From: Phocoena phocoena
Lineage: Eukaryota > Chordata > Mammalia > Artiodactyla > Phocoenidae
DNA length: 64,000 nucleotides
Assembly: GCF_963924675.1 (NCBI RefSeq)
Contig: NC_089238.1
Coordinates: forward strand, 28,563,815 to 28,627,814
Direction: 5' to 3'
The notes under the pieces were generated by a model. That model was not told the DNA's origin. It saw only the letters and a list, made by a program, of their open reading frames with translations, and made no database searches. Positions 11,485-25,209 of this stretch are shown piece after piece; positions within the stretch are counted from its first letter, which is position 1; the number at the start of each line of letters is the position of its first letter. The position numbers were made by a program, and so were the translations under genes.

Positions 11485-12425
11485 ATGGATGATCTAGCCT
11501 GGGGAAGTTAGAGGCTTTATGCAAGAGATAGCACATGAACTGAATCTCTAAAAGCAGAAATCAACAATAGGAGTACATGCACCTTATTGTATTCTTTTCC
11601 CTAGCAGTTAAGGAACACTTAACATGCATATGGCACATTTAAACCATGAGGTAGAGCTCTTTGGTGGGACTAACAGCAGACTCTGGGAGAGCTCACACCA
11701 ATGAGTACTTCCCAGAACTTCTGCTGCCAGTGTCTTTGTCCCCATGATGAACCACAGCCAGCCCCCACCTCTGCAGGAGACCATCCAACACTAGCAGGAA
11801 GATGAATCGCTCCCCCAGCTTGTGCCTGTAATTATAGTTATAGCAATATTAGTTCACAGTTATCAAGTGCTTTCTGTGTGCCAAGTACTCATGTAAGAGC
11901 CATGTGGCTGACAGGGTCTTGGTGCTCCAGCCGGGTGTCAGGGTCTTGGTGCTCCAGCTGGGTGTCAGGCCTAAGACTTGTAGCTGGGAGAGCCGAGTTC
12001 ACGACATTGGTCCACCAGACACCTCCTGGCCCCACATAATATCAAACGGCGAAAGCTCTCCCAGAGATTTGCATCTCAACGCTAGCACCCAGCTCCACTC
12101 AACGACCAGCAAGGTAAAGTGCTGCACAGCCCATGCCAAACAACTAGCAAGACAGGAAAACAACTCCAGCCATTAGCAGAGAGGCTGCCTAAAATCATAA
12201 TAAGTTCACAGACACCCCAAAACACACCACCAGGCACGGTCCTGCCCACCAGAAAGACAAGATCCACCCTCAGCCACCAGAACACAAGCACCAGTCCCCT
12301 CCACCGGGAAACCTACACAACCCACTGAACCAACCTTACCCACTGGGGGCAGACACCAAAAACAACGGGAACTACAAACCTGCAGCCTGTGAAAAGGAGA
12401 CCCCAAATGCAGTAAGTTAAGCAAC

Positions 12426-13305
12426 ATGAGAAGACAGAGAAATAAACAGCAGATGATGGAGCAAAGTAAAAACCCACCAGACCAAATAAATGAGGAGGAA
12501 ATAGGCAGTCTACCTGGAAAAGAATTCAGAGTAATGATGGTAAAGATGATCCAAAGTCTTACAAATAGAATGGAGAAAATACAAGAAACGTTTAACAAGG
12601 ACCTAGAGGAACTAAGGAGCAAACAAACAATGATGAACGACACAATAAATGAAATTTAAAATTCTCTAGAAGGAATCAGTAGCAGAAAAAAAGAGGCAAA
12701 AGAATGGATAAGTGACCTGGAAGATAAAATACTGGAAATAACTACCACAGAGCAGAATAAAGAATGAAAAGAATTGAGGACAGTCTCAGAGACCTCTGGG
12801 ACCACATTAAATGTTCCAACATTCAAACTATAGGGGTCCCAGAAGAAGAAGAGAAAAAGAAAGGGACTGAGAAAATATTTGAAGAGATTATACTTGAAAG
12901 CTTCCCTAATATGGGAAAGGATATAGTCAAACAGGTCCAGGAAGCACAGAGTCCCATACAGGATAAATCCAAGGAGAAACCCACCAAGACACATATTAAT
13001 CAAACTATCAAAAATTAAATACAAAGAAAACATTAAAAACAGCAAGTGAAAAGCAACAATAACATACAAGGGAATCCCCATAAGGTTAACAGCTGATTTC
13101 TCAGCAGAAACTCTGTGAGCAAGAAGGGTGTGTCAGGACATATTTAAAGTGATGAAAGGGAAAAACCTACAACCAAAATTACTCTACCCAACAAGGATCT
13201 CATTCAGATTTGACAGAAATTAAAACCTTTACAGACAAGCAAAAGGTAAGAGAATTCAGCACCACGAAACGAGCTTTACAACAAATGCTAAAGGAACTTC
13301 TCTAG
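12426..13305 (+). pseudogene. L1 ORF1 remnant (RNA-binding coiled-coil protein)
   Basis: ATG at 12,426 (MRRQRNKQQMMEQ) opens a frame with coiled-coil text (KDLEELRSKQ). It stops early at 12,657-12,659 (gaaatttaa). Matching text resumes downstream (RIEDSLRDLWDHIK, then IQTIGVPEEEE) and the original end, KELL followed by TAG, is at 13,291-13,305. L1 ORF1p is the trimeric RNA chaperone of the retrotransposon particle. This copy is broken by at least one premature stop plus frameshifts. Confidence 0.8.
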
Positions 13306-13362
13306 TTAGGAAACACAAGAGAAGGAAAAGACCTACAATAACGAACCCAAACAATTAAGAAA

Positions 13363-16300
13363 ATGGTAATAGGATCATATATATCGATAATTTCCTTAAA
13401 TGTAAATGGATTAAATGTTCCAACCAAAAGACATAGACTGGCTGAATGAATACAAACACAAGACCTGTATGTATGCTATCTACAGGAGACCCACTTCAGA
13501 CCTAGGGACACATACAGACAAAGTGAGGGGATGGAAAAAGGTATTCCATGCAAATGCAAATCAGAAGAAAGCTGGAGTAGCAATTCTCATATCAGACAAA
13601 GTAGACTTTAAAATAAAGACTATTACAAGAGACAAACAAGGACACTACATAATGATCAAGGGATCAATCCAAGAAGATATAACAGTTGTAAATATTTATA
13701 CACCCAACATAGAAGCACCTCAATACACAAGGCAAATGCTAACCGCCATAAAAGGGGAAATCGACAGTAACACAATAATAGTAGGGGACTTTAACAGCCC
13801 ACTTTCACCAATGGACAGGTCATCCAAAATGAAAATAAATAAGGAAACACAAGCTTTAAATGACACATCAGACAAGATGGACTTAATTGATATTTATAGG
13901 ACCTTCCATGCAAAAACAACAGAATACACTTTCTTCTCAAGTGCTCATGGAACTTTCTCTAGGATAGACCATATCTTGGGTCACAAATCAAGCCTTGGTA
14001 AATTTAAGAAAATTGATATCATATCAAGTGTCTTTTCCAACCACAACTGTAAGACTTGATTACAAAAAAAAATCTGTAAAAAATACAAACACATGGAGGC
14101 TAAACTATATGCTACTAAATAACCAGGAGATCATTGAAGAAATCAAAGAGGAAATCAAAAACTATCCAGAAACAAATGACAATGAAAACATGATGACCCA
14201 AAACCTATGGTATGCAGCAAAAGCAGTTCTCAGAGGGAAATATATAGCAATACAGTCCTATGTCAAGAAACAAGAAACATCTCAAATAAACAACCAAACC
14301 TTACACCTAAAGCAATTAGAGAAAGAAGAACCAAAAAACCCAAAGAACCCAAAGTTTGCAGAAGGAAAGAAATAAAGATCAGATCAGAAATAAATGGAAA
14401 AAAAGTGATGGAAACAATAGCAAAGATTAATAAAAGTAAAAGCTGTTTCTTTGTGAAGATAAACAAAATTGATAAACTATTAGACAGATTCATCAAGAAA
14501 AAAAGGGAGAAGACTCAAATCAATAGAATTAGAAGTGAAAACGGAGACGTAACAACTGACACTGCAGAAATATAAAGGATCATGAGAGATTGCTACAAGC
14601 AACTATATGCCAATAAAATGGACAACCTGGAAGAAATGGACAAATTCTTAGAAAAGCACAACCTTCTGAGACTGAACCAGGAAGAAATAGAAAATATAAA
14701 CAGACCGGTCACAAACACTGAAAATGGAACTGTGATTAAAAATCTTCCAGCGAACAAAAGCCCAGGACCAGACGGCTTCACAGGCGAATTCTATCAAACA
14801 TTTAGAGAAGAGCTAACACCTATCCTTCTTAAACGCTTCAAAAATATATTAGAGGGAGGACCACTCCCAAACTCATTCTACGAGGCCATCACCCTGATAC
14901 CACAGGGTGGTATCACAAAGAAAGAAAGATGTCACAAACAAAGTAAACTACAGGCCAATATCACTGATGAACATAGATGCCAAAATTTCAAAACAATACT
15001 AGCAGACAGAATCCAGCAGCACATTAATAGGATCATACACCCTGATCAAGTGGGGTTTATCTGAGGAATGCAAGGATTCTTCAGTATACGCAAATCAATC
15101 AATGTGATAAACCATGTTAACATATTGAAGGAGAAAAACCATATGATCATGTCAATAGATGCAGAAAAAGCTTTCAACAAAACTCAATACCCATTTATGA
15201 TAAAAAACCTCCAGAAAGTAAGCATAGAGGGAACTTAACCTCAACATAATAAAGGCCATATGTGACAAACCCACAACAAACATCATTCTGAATGGGGAGA
15301 AACTGAAACCATTTCCACCAAGATCAGGAACAAGACAAGGTTGCCCACTCTCACCACTATTATTTAACATAGTTTTGGAAGTTTTAGCCACAGCAATCAG
15401 AGAAGAAAAAGAAATAAGAGGAATCCAAATTGGAAAAGAAGTAAAACTGTCACTTTGCAGATGATATGAAACTATACATAGAGAATCCTAAAGATGCTAC
15501 CAGAAAACTACTAGAGCTAATCAATGAGTTTGGTAAAGTAGTAGGATACAAAATTAATTCACAGAAATCTCTTGCATTCCTACACACTAATGATGAAAAC
15601 TCTGAAAGAGAAATTAAGGAAACACTCCCATTTACCATTGCAACAAAAAGAAAATACCTAGGAATAAACCTACCTAAGGAGACAAAAGACCTGTATGCGG
15701 ACAACTATAAGACACTGATGAAAGAAATTAAAGATGATACATACAGATGAAGAGATATACCAAGTTCTTGGATTGGAAGAATCAACATTATGAAAATTAC
15801 TATACAAAGCAATCTACAGATTCAGTGCAATCCCTATCAAACTACCACTGGCATTTTTCACAGAACTAGAACAAAAAATTTCACAATTTGTATGGAAACA
15901 CAAAAGACCCCGAATAGCCAAAGCAATCTTGAGAAAGAAAAGTCAGGCTCCTTGACTTCAGACTATACTACAAAACTACAGTAATCAAAACAGTATGGCG
16001 CTGGCACAGAAACAGAAATACAGATCAATGGAACAGGATAGAAAGCCCAGAGGTAAACTCACACACATATGGTCACCTTATCTTTGATAAAGGAGGCAAG
16101 AGTATACAATGAAGAGACGATAGCCTCTTCAATAAATGGTAGTGGGAAAACTGGACAGCTACATGTAAAAGAATGAAATTAGAACACTCCCTAACACCAT
16201 ACACAAAAATTAGCTCAAAATGGATTAAAGACGTAAATGTAAGGCCAGACTCTATCAATCTCTTAGAGGAAAACATAGGCAGAGCACTCTATGACGTAAA

Positions 16301-17151
16301 TCACAGGAAGATCCTTTTTGACCCACGTCCTAGAGAAAGGGAAATAAAAGCAAAAATAAACAAATGGGACCTAGTGAAACTTAAAAGCTTTTGCACAGGA
16401 AAGGAAACCATAAACAAGACGAAAAGCCAACCCTCAGAATGGGAGAAAATATTTGCAAACAAAGCAACTGACAAAGGATTAATCTCAAAAATACACAAGC
16501 ATTTCATGCATCTCACTATCAGAAAAGCAAACAATCCAATCCAAAAATGAGCAGAAGACCTAAGTAGACATTTCTCTAAAGAAGATACACAGATTGCCAA
16601 CAAACAGATGAAAGGATGCTCAACATCATTAATCATTAGAGAAATGCAAATCAAAACTACAATGAGGTATCACCTCCCACCAGTCTGAATGGCCATCATC
16701 AAAAAATCTACAAACAATAAATGCTGGAGAAGGTGTGGAGAAGAGGGAACCCTCTTGCACTGTTGGTGGGAATGTAAATTGATACAGCCACTATGGAGAA
16801 CAGTATGGAGGTTCTTCAAAAAACTACAATAGAACTACCATACGACCCAGCAATCCCACTCCTGGGCATATACCCAGAGAAAACTGTAATTCAAAAAGAG
16901 TCATGTACCACAATGTTCATTACAGCTCTGTTTACAATAGCCAGGACATGGAAGCACCCTAAGTGTCCATCGACAGGTGAATTGAGAAAGATGTGGCACG
17001 TATATGCAATGGAATATTACTCAGCCATAAAAAGAAACGAAATTGAGTTATTTGTAGTGAGATGGATGGGCCCAGAGTCTGTCATACGGAGTTGAGTAAG
17101 TTGAAAGAGAAAATCAAATACTGTATGCTAACACATATATATGGAATCTAA
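13363..17151 (+). pseudogene. L1 ORF2 remnant (endonuclease/reverse transcriptase)
   Basis: The start is ATG at 13,363. The endonuclease part includes GVAILISDK, IIVGDFNSPL and SRIDHILGHK (about 13,570-13,985). The RT part includes [15 protein letters not shown] (about 14,753) and a damaged FADD region near 15,450, where bases are missing. The C-terminal part contains ASQ-type text '[13 protein letters not shown]' and 'MEYYSAIKRNE' near 17,010. It ends at TAA 17,149-17,151. At least six frame breaks are visible, so no functional enzyme is made. Confidence 0.85.
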
Positions 17152-19050
17152 AAAAAAAAAAAAAAACAGTGGTTCTGAAGAACCTAGGGGCAGGACAGGA
17201 ATAAAGACACAGATGTAGAGAATGGACTTGAGGACACAGGGAGGGGGAAGGGTAAGCTGGGAGGAAGTGAGAGAGTGGCATAGACATATATACACTACCA
17301 AATGTAAAATAGGTAGCTAGTGGGAAGCAGCCACATAGCACAGGGAGATCAGCTCGGTGCTTTGTGTCTAACTAGAGTGGTGGGATAATGGAGGGTGGGA
17401 GGGAGACGCAAGACGGAGGGATATGTCTATATGTATAGCTGATTCACTTTGTTATACAGGAGAAACTAACACAGCATTGTAAAGCAATGATACTCCAATA
17501 AAGATGTTAAAATAAATATATATTTTTTAAACCCATGAGGTATATATTTAGTGCCTTTTACTCTCTAAAAAGAGGAAAAACCTTCCACCTCAGATGACAG
17601 TCACAATATTTTGAGCTTTAGAGTGCTACCTGATGATTGGTAAGAGGAAGTACAGTATCTGACCCACTTTATTTTTCCCCCTTTGGCATCCTGTCTCCGG
17701 TGTTCTTTCCTCTTTCTTTTGTCATTCTGTGCTTCTGCTTTGTTTAATCCTGACCAGGAATGCAATAAAAAATAAATATCTTCTTTAACTGTATTTTTCC
17801 TCATCTATTTTTCAACTTTTGCCATATCACCGGAAAATCTCTCTTCCTCTTTCTCTGTTTCTGCACTAAGCTAAAAAATATTGTGATTGTGACATTTCTG
17901 TTTTTAAGCAAAATAAAATATAATGAGGTGTGCGTTTAGAGTATTGAAAATTTTCTTTTTGTCTCCTGGCAAAACACTTAGGAAAAATAAAAAGTAATTT
18001 TTTAATCCATTTTTTATGACTTATTTACTTATAAAAACTTAAAACTATTTTTAATTGTCAATATCTTTTATTTCAACTATATTAGTGGTTAACTGTTGGG
18101 TTCTTGTGGACTAGCCCAGGAACATATTGACCATTTATCAGTTTATATCTGTATGAAAATTTATTTTGCATTCACAAAGACAACCAACTTACAGATGAAC
18201 TTTTGCCACACAACTTAGTTATAAGTAAGAAACGCTCCATTTCTTCACACCTATAGGCCTTTCTTAATTAATTTATAAAATTTATGGTGCCACGATGAAG
18301 AATGAAATTCTACTCAATATAATTTGTGTTGTTTTTTATTATATCTCTGATTCTTTGGAAATTGATAATACATTAATGTCATAGGGAAAATCTCAAGTAG
18401 AATATTTGATTCTCTGAGGTAATTTACCCTATCCAGTCTCTTTGACTGTTGAATACAATATAAGAATGACATGTATTTATATCAAAATTAATGATACTTA
18501 TTTGCTAATCCTTGTCAAACATTATTAACTCTTTGCTAGGCTTCCTTTACTGGTAAGCAGTGCTTAATTTTTCAGTGTGACTTTCCTAGCAATAGCGGTC
18601 TAAAAGAGACATAACTTGTTTTACAGCCTAGAGCCATTCATTTGCTTTTCTAGGGCCTCAGTCTCCTCATATACAAAGTGAAATTTTTGACCCAGATGAT
18701 TTTTGCCAAGATGTTTGCTGACATAAGACTACTTTCTGATAGAACCTTTTGTCTATATCTGAAGGAAATTAGTGGAAAGAATATGATTCCTTAAGAATAA
18801 AGTAAACCTGTTGAAACTTATTTCTTCTGTTGCGCTTAAGAATATTAATTCATTTTATGGAACCTTTGTTGTTATTGTGCAGTTTTATAATTTTAATATG
18901 TGGTAATTGTGGAAAATTATTTTAATGAAATAAAATTGTATCCTCTTTTTCTTAAAAACCACAATGTTTTTTAGAAGCTGTGTAAAATTTTGCCCCCTCT
19001 TAGACTTGTTTATAGTAACTTATAAAGTCGTATCATGATTTTTTTTTAAG

Positions 19051-19154
19051 TGACATTGATGTTTGGGTCCCAGAACCAGACCACTCAGAAGTTCCTGCTG
19101 AATGGTGGGATTTTGATGCTGATAAGTCACTCCTTATTGGAGTTTTTAAACATG
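19051..19154 (+). CDS. CHD9: CHD9 exon 5 of window (first WW/LLIG/KHG module)
   Basis: Encodes [19 protein letters not shown], then [16 protein letters not shown]; the module continues in the next exon. The pattern WW-x(7)-LLIG-x2-KHG recurs in exon 11, so this looks like one copy of an internal repeat. Length 104 bp; the last base starts a Gly codon. Confidence 0.95.
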
Positions 19155-19657
19155 GTAAGTGAGAAGTAAGATAGGTAGAGTCTTCATCTACGTATAGTGT
19201 AATTCAGCTACTTCTCAATTTATTGATTTCCACTTACAGCTTTATTTCAGTAACACCCATATTATTAATATACATCATATAAAGCATACATTCCCAAGCT
19301 ATGTTTGTCCGTCACTACATTTCCTCATGAATGGGTGGCATATGGGAACTGCTTCTCTTGGACGTAAGTCTCACATAACGTCCCCTCTCAGGAAGAGTTT
19401 TTATGTGAGATATGTGTGGTCAATTTTTCCTCTTTTCCTTTTAACTGATATATTTAATCTAGATTTTTAAATATACATATTGCCAGACCATGTAATGTTT
19501 GTGATAATTTCTAGAAAACATATTTAATCAATGTCATTTTAATACATGGTCCTTTCAGTCCAGAAATATCACTCATCATAAATATGAGGAATGCTTACAT
19601 TTATATTTTTTTCTTCTTTTTATCCTTTTTAACCTTCATAATTGGTCATCCCTCTAG
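19155..19657 (+). other. CHD9 intron (503 bp)
   Basis: GT-AG (gtaagt ... cctctag). AT-rich; no repeat recognised. Confidence 0.9.
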
Positions 19658-19775
19658 GTTATGAAAAATATAACACTATCCGAGCAGACCCGGCATTATG
19701 CTTCTTGGAAAGAGTGGGAAAACCTGATGAGAAAGCAGTTGCTGCAGAACAGAGGGCGAACGATTATATGGATGG
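19658..19775 (+). CDS. CHD9: CHD9 exon 6 of window
   Basis: Continues the module with [20 protein letters not shown] and then [19 protein letters not shown]. The donor choice (gg|gtacgt at 19,776) is set by the need to read G-D-V-E-D into the next exon; reading through instead gives a stop about 80 bases later. Confidence 0.94.
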
Positions 19776-20417
19776 GTACGTGGCTTTCAGAGTCATGAAT
19801 TCTCCATATAGCTCTATCAACATCAGCATATTCTATGTCGGTGATGTTTCTCTTTAAATAATGTAGCAGTACGAGAATTGGAGTTTACAATTCAAAAGAG
19901 GTAATGATACTCTAATAAGTTAGCACTTGTCTAACAGAGTGCAATGAAGGAAGAGACCAGACCTTCCCCACACCCATTCTTTTGATGAGTCCTTCATTTT
20001 TCCGTTCTTAATGGTCATGGCAATTAAGACTAAAATTTTAGGGACCTAGGAGGGAAGAAGAAAGCTAAGCATATTACAACTGAAGAGAAATATGATGTTG
20101 TTCATTATACCTATTATGAGGCCTTTATAATCTTTCTTTTCTTACCAAAAGAGAAAAGTAAGAGACTATGTTAAGGTTAATACCACATTTATAAGTGAAC
20201 TTGGGAGTAAGAGTAAATTAGAACTAGCTTTCTTCTGACTTGCCATGTAAATAGCCTTCACGCTATTAGGCTTGGGCTCCTCTGGCTGAAGAAGAGACTT
20301 CAGTCGGACCATTAAAACATACGAAGAAGTCCTTCCAACAATACCCCATTTGTTTGTCCTACCACGAGAAATTTGAAGTTCAGTACGATAATTATAGCAT
20401 TTGTTGGTATTTAACAG
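19776..20417 (+). other. CHD9 intron (642 bp)
   Basis: GT-AG (gtacgt ... ttaacag). No repeat or other feature recognised. Confidence 0.9.
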
Positions 20418-20475
20418 GGATGTGGAAGATCCAGAATACAAACCTGCCCCAGCTATCTTTAAAGATGATATAGAG
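20418..20475 (+). CDS. CHD9: CHD9 exon 7 of window (58 bp, acidic)
   Basis: Small exon encoding DVEDPEYKPAPAIFKDDIE and ending on a codon boundary. It starts a three-exon acidic linker ahead of the second SANT domain. Confidence 0.92.
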
Positions 20476-23400
20476 GTATGCTTTGGATCATGATTTTAAA
20501 TCCTCGAATCTAGTTATCCATGTTTTCTTTTGCTTGCTATTTCTTTTGTATGTTTTTCCTTCATACATTTTCATTATGCATCATTTCTTAGAACATTAGC
20601 TAAGTTAGTGACTAACTTAAGTTGCCAGACATCACAAATAACCATTCAGAATTTGCTTGATCTCCTCTTCTAGACAAGCTGGAGGCTGGTTTGGCCATAT
20701 GGGTGAAATGGGGATTCCCAACATGCTACACTGCTAGGAACCAAAGAAACACAGTGTTCAGGGGCAAAATCTCAAAGCAGAATAAGAGCTAGATACTAAA
20801 AGCACACAGCAACAGATAAAGTGATCTGAAGTAGAGGGTGGAGCCCAGAGGAATTCTGAGCTGCTAAAGCATAGTTCTAGGTGTTCTGTTTATAGAAAGT
20901 CAAAAGGAAGAAAAAGAGTTGGTTGAAAGTACAGAATATAATCTGTTGGGTTGGGAAAATGATGTTAAAAGAGGAGAATAATTTCTATAATATTTGTGAG
21001 AATATAGTAAAGACTAGACAGTGCTATGGCTGTCAGGTAGGGTTTGTTGGTCTTGGTTGCCAAGGGAATTGGATATTGAGGAAGAAAGATGAGGCTTAGG
21101 CCAGTGTGTAGCAGTGAGAATGAAATCCAGTAAAGTCAGAACCCTTAAAGGGTAGTACCTTCTGCCAAACAGCACAGGGAAACAAGTAAATTTATCTCAG
21201 CATGGTTTCTGGGTAGGGAGAAAATTGTTTCCCCTGAAAATTCATAGCCATAGGCCTGCCTTCGCTTGAGTTTATGGCTTGATTTCTTTTACTTAATCTG
21301 CATGGTCCAGGAACTCTCAAGGCAAAAATGTAATATAAAGAGAGATCCCAAGCTGGTAATACCCTTGAGGTACTTGGTTAAAAGAAAAAGAACAGTTAGA
21401 AGAAACGACTTCAATCTAGATTACACTTGAGTCTTGAAGATAAAGCCCTCCATAAAATGAGGTCAAAATCCAAAAATTTTTAATTTATGAGGAGCAATTT
21501 ACCATGAGTGAATGGTAACACTACAACAAAGAACAAGATTAGATCTTTAAGAATTTCTGTTAATATATCTCCTGAAATAGAAAATAAATAAAATTTTAGA
21601 TGATTAAAGACATTAAAGAAAGAACTAGGAAAAAAAGAGAGACAAGATAAGATTTTAAATGACGATGGACATATGAAAGAGAATTATATGTAACTTTAAA
21701 GGTGGAAAATACTGTCGTTGAAATTTAAAACTCAACAAATAAGTTAAACATCCTGCTGGAGAAACAGATTAGACACAGCTCACGAGAGAAGAAATTATTT
21801 AGAAAATAGAGGAAGTTATCCATAATGTAGCGTGATGAATCAGTTTGAGCCAATCAGGAGAGAAAAACCACATAGTAATTTGAACAGGGAAAGTTTAATG
21901 TAAAGAGCTATTGACTATAATAGGGGGGTTGAAATACTGAGTGGCAAGAACTTGAAAGAATATAGGAATAGCCACTATTCCTAAGGCTGAGATACAGCAG
22001 CCAAGGAAGGGTGCTGTCCCCACCAGGGCTGAGGTTCTGACCTTTTGGGGAGGGTATGACCACAGCTCACTAGATGGAAGAAAAGTTGTTGTGCTGCCAC
22101 ACCTGAGCTGAAAAACAGCTGAAAATCCACCCTCTAGGGTTGCCAAGCTTTTCTTGGGGAAGTGTCTCACCGGAGGCATTCCACTACAAAACCACCCAGG
22201 GGGAGGTTGCTCAGGAGAAGCTGCTGGGCAAGAGGTGCTAAAGAAACTGCATGAACTGCAAGAGCTGGGCACTGAGGAAGCTGCATGTGCTATAGGAGCT
22301 GAGCAGTGGAGGAGCTCACAGCAACCAGGAAGTAAAATGCCTTTCTTCTCCAGCTCCCACTACTGACAAAGCTTAATATCACATTGGCTGGCTAAGAAAA
22401 AATAAAGAGCCTAGATCCGTTGTTGTTTTTTTTTTCTTAGAGCTGGCAAAAGGTATGAGAGGCAGTAAATTTAGAGCTGAGAGGCAACAAACCAAAAACC
22501 AGTACAATGGAGTATATAAAAAATCTTTTTAGATACGAAGAGTATATATAGCATGATAATGTCCGGTGTATGTCTAATAGGCGTTCCAGAGGGACAGACT
22601 AGAGAGCATAAGGGAGAAGCCCTATTTTAAGAGTTACCAGCTGAGAATTCTTCAGACTTGATGAAATACATGAATCCTCAGATTCAAGAAGTAAAGTGAA
22701 TCTTGCAGGGATAAATGAAACTAAATCCACTTCAAGAAACATCCTGGTGCAAGTACGATACACCAAACAAAGAGAAGATGTTTTTTAAAACAACCAGAGG
22801 AAAAAGACCCACCTACAAAGGAATGATGATAATTCTAACTTAGGGCTTTCTAAAACAAAAGTAGAAACTAGTAGTCATTGGAATAAAAACTTAGTTGGTA
22901 AGCTCCTTGACATAGGTCTTGGTGATGAGTTTTTTGAATCTGACACCAAAAACAAAAGCAAAAATAAACACGTGCAACTATGTCAAACTAAAAAGCTGCA
23001 CAGCAAAGGAAATCATCAATAAAAGAAAAAGGCAACCTACTCAATATGAGAAAATATTTGCAAATCATACATCTGATAAGGGGCTAATATCCAAAATATA
23101 TAAAGAACTCATACAACTCAATAGCAAAAAAACCCAAACGATCTGATTAAAATATAGGCAGAAAATGTGAATAGACATTTTTTAAAAGAAGACATATAGA
23201 TGGCCAACAGGTACATGAAAAGTCTCTACATCATTAATCATCAGGGAAATGCCAGTCAAAACAACAGTGAGATGTCACCTCACACCGGTTAGAATGACTA
23301 TTATCAAAAAGACTAGAAATAACAAGTATTGGCTAGGATGTGGGGAAAAGTGAACCTTGTATATTGTTGGTGGGAATGTAAATTGGTGCAGCCACTGTGG

Positions 23401-24028
23401 AAAACAGTATGGAGGTTCCTCAAAAAATTAAAAATAGAGCTGTCATATGACCCAGCAATCACATTTATGGGTATTTATCCCCCCAAAATGAAAACACTAA
23501 TTTGGAAGATATATGCAGCCCAATCACATGTGGTTTGAAGTTTTATTTACAGTAGCCAAGATGTGGAAACAACCTAGGTGTCCATCGATAGACAAATGGA
23601 TAAAGAGATTGTGATGTATATTCATATGTGTGTGTGTGTATATATACACAATGGAATATTATTCAGTCTTTAAAAAGAATGAAATGTTGCCATTTGCAAC
23701 AACATGGATGGACCTTGAGAGCATTGTACTAAGTAAAATAAGTCAGAAAAACACAGATATTGTGTGATGTCTCTTATATGTGGAATCTAAAAAGAAATTT
23801 TTTTTAACTAAGTTGATAGATAAAGAGAATAGATTGTGGTTGCCAGAGGCTTGATGTTAGAGGCAGGATGGAAATGGGTGAAATGTTTTTGGTTTGGGTT
23901 TTTTTAGTTTAAATAAATTGAATTTTTAAAATTCTATTGCAAAAGAAAGTATTCTATTATAAAGAAAATCGATTCTCTTATATCTTGACCCAGTTACCCT
24001 GTGACAAATTTCTGTTTTCTTTTAAAAG
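20476..24028 (+). other. CHD9 intron (3.55 kb)
   Basis: GT-AG (gtatgc ... ttaaaag). Contains a sense L1/HAL1 remnant at about 22,480-23,880. The segment 21,880-22,420 is GC-richer and repeat-like, but I could not assign it. The part 20,520-21,840 shows nothing certain. Confidence 0.85.
22480..23880 (+). mobile_element. Old L1/HAL1 remnant, sense, internally deleted
   Basis: At 22,560-22,830 the text resembles the ORF1 C-terminal part ('ctaataggcgttccagagg', 'aatcctcagattcaagaag'). From 22,915 it jumps to the ORF2 C-terminal part ([34 protein letters not shown]) and on through 'aatggaatattattcag' to the 3' end. It is more diverged than the L1 at 11.7-17.5 kb. Confidence 0.7.
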
Positions 24029-24071
24029 GATGATGTTTCCTCACCAGGAGATCTTGTTATAGCAGATGGAG
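24029..24071 (+). CDS. CHD9: CHD9 exon 8 of window (43 bp)
   Basis: The shortest exon here, encoding DDVSSPGDLVIADG and ending one base into Asp. Acceptor tttaaaag, donor ag|gtaaat. Keeping it preserves the frame between exons 7 and 9; skipping it (43 nt) would shift the frame. Confidence 0.9.
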
Positions 24072-25209
24072 GTAAATAGCATTTATTTCTTTACTTAGTA
24101 TTATTGTAAATTAGCATTCCCATGATACCATGAGATCAGTAAACTAATACACTTCTGTATGTCTCAAATGTATGTGAAATTTATTGAAGACAGTTGCAAT
24201 CATTATAGAACATAGTTGATAGGAAATTTAACAATATTTTTAGTTGTAAATTTTACTCAGTGACTCACTGAATTTTTATAGAATAGGAGCTTTGATGATT
24301 TTGTGGCTTGATTATTACACTGGTATGTGACATTTCACCATTAAACACACCATTAGTGTTAATTTAATAATCTGTTTCTTATTTGTTCATACACACATTG
24401 AGAAACATTCTTTTATCACTCAGTTTCTACAGGCTTTTCTGTACACGGTCTTGCTTCTCCTTCCTTCTGATATCAAGATAGAAACGTACTGTCACTAGAG
24501 TACATTCATTCCCAGCTGGTACCCAAGGGGAATAGTGCCTCATCTTCCTGTAATTCAACTAGGAATAAAGGAGTAGTTTTTCCTTCGCATGAATGATTAC
24601 CACTTGATTATGGTATATATGGTTATATTACACTGTAGAAATAGAGAGTTAGATCTTGCACTTTTATTAGGTGAATGAAAACTTAAAAGTTACAGCATTG
24701 TCATATTGAATTTTTTAAAACATATGTTCCTCCCTGATGACTTTTTACGTGTTTCATTCTAATTAAATTGAGATAAACTTAATACAGAAAGCTTTAATTT
24801 GAAGACTTTATAGTGTTCAACTTCTCAATGGATTTCAGTTGGACTTTTAATTTATTTAAGTTAAGGCATTGAGTATTTGCCTTCCAGTAAGATATATTAG
24901 ACCTGGAAATGCAAGAGTTGTATTTTCTGTGCAAATGAAGTTCTCTTTAAATATATAACATTGTAGTTCTTTATTCCACCGTGACCTACTCTTTGAGCTT
25001 GCTCTTAAAGTTTGTTGTAATTTTTAGAGCTATAGTTAAAACTTTTTTGAGAGATTTGTTTTGTTTTTGTTTTTCACATAATCAGATTGGAAGAAAAAAT
25101 TTTAAGTAGGGAAATTTTGCTGCTTTTGTGAACTTCATGACAGTATCTGTTTAGTTTTGGGGTTTTAGTTTTTTTTTTTTTTAATTGACATGAGTTTCTT
25201 TAAATGTAG
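24072..25209 (+). other. CHD9 intron (1.14 kb)
   Basis: GT-AG (gtaaat ... aatgtag). AT-rich; I see no repeat or RNA gene. Confidence 0.88.

Larger units (their letters stand above)
11654..17528 (+). mobile_element. Near-full-length L1 LINE, sense to CHD9, inactivated
   Basis: Layout: 5'-UTR-like text to 12,425; ORF1 remnant 12,426-13,305; ORF2 remnant about 13,363-17,151; 3' UTR and A-rich tail to about 17,528. Candidate target duplications are aaaccatgaggta (11641-11653) and aaacccatgaggta (17529-17542), one base different in length, so the 5.9 kb could be one insertion. The boundary near 11,654 is the weaker one, because a MIR-like piece at about 11,830-11,895 lies inside. Both ORFs carry several stops and frameshifts, so it cannot move on its own. 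Confidence 0.85.
7848..19050 (+). other. CHD9 intron (11.2 kb, largest complete intron seen)
   Basis: GT-AG (gtaaat ... ttttaag). From about 8,100 to 11,250 it is a pyrimidine-rich L2-derived block with a nested SINE and a CA microsatellite. A near-full-length sense L1 occupies about 11,654-17,528. From 17,550 to 19,050 it is AT-rich, with only a faint MIR-like stretch near 18,640. Confidence 0.9.
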
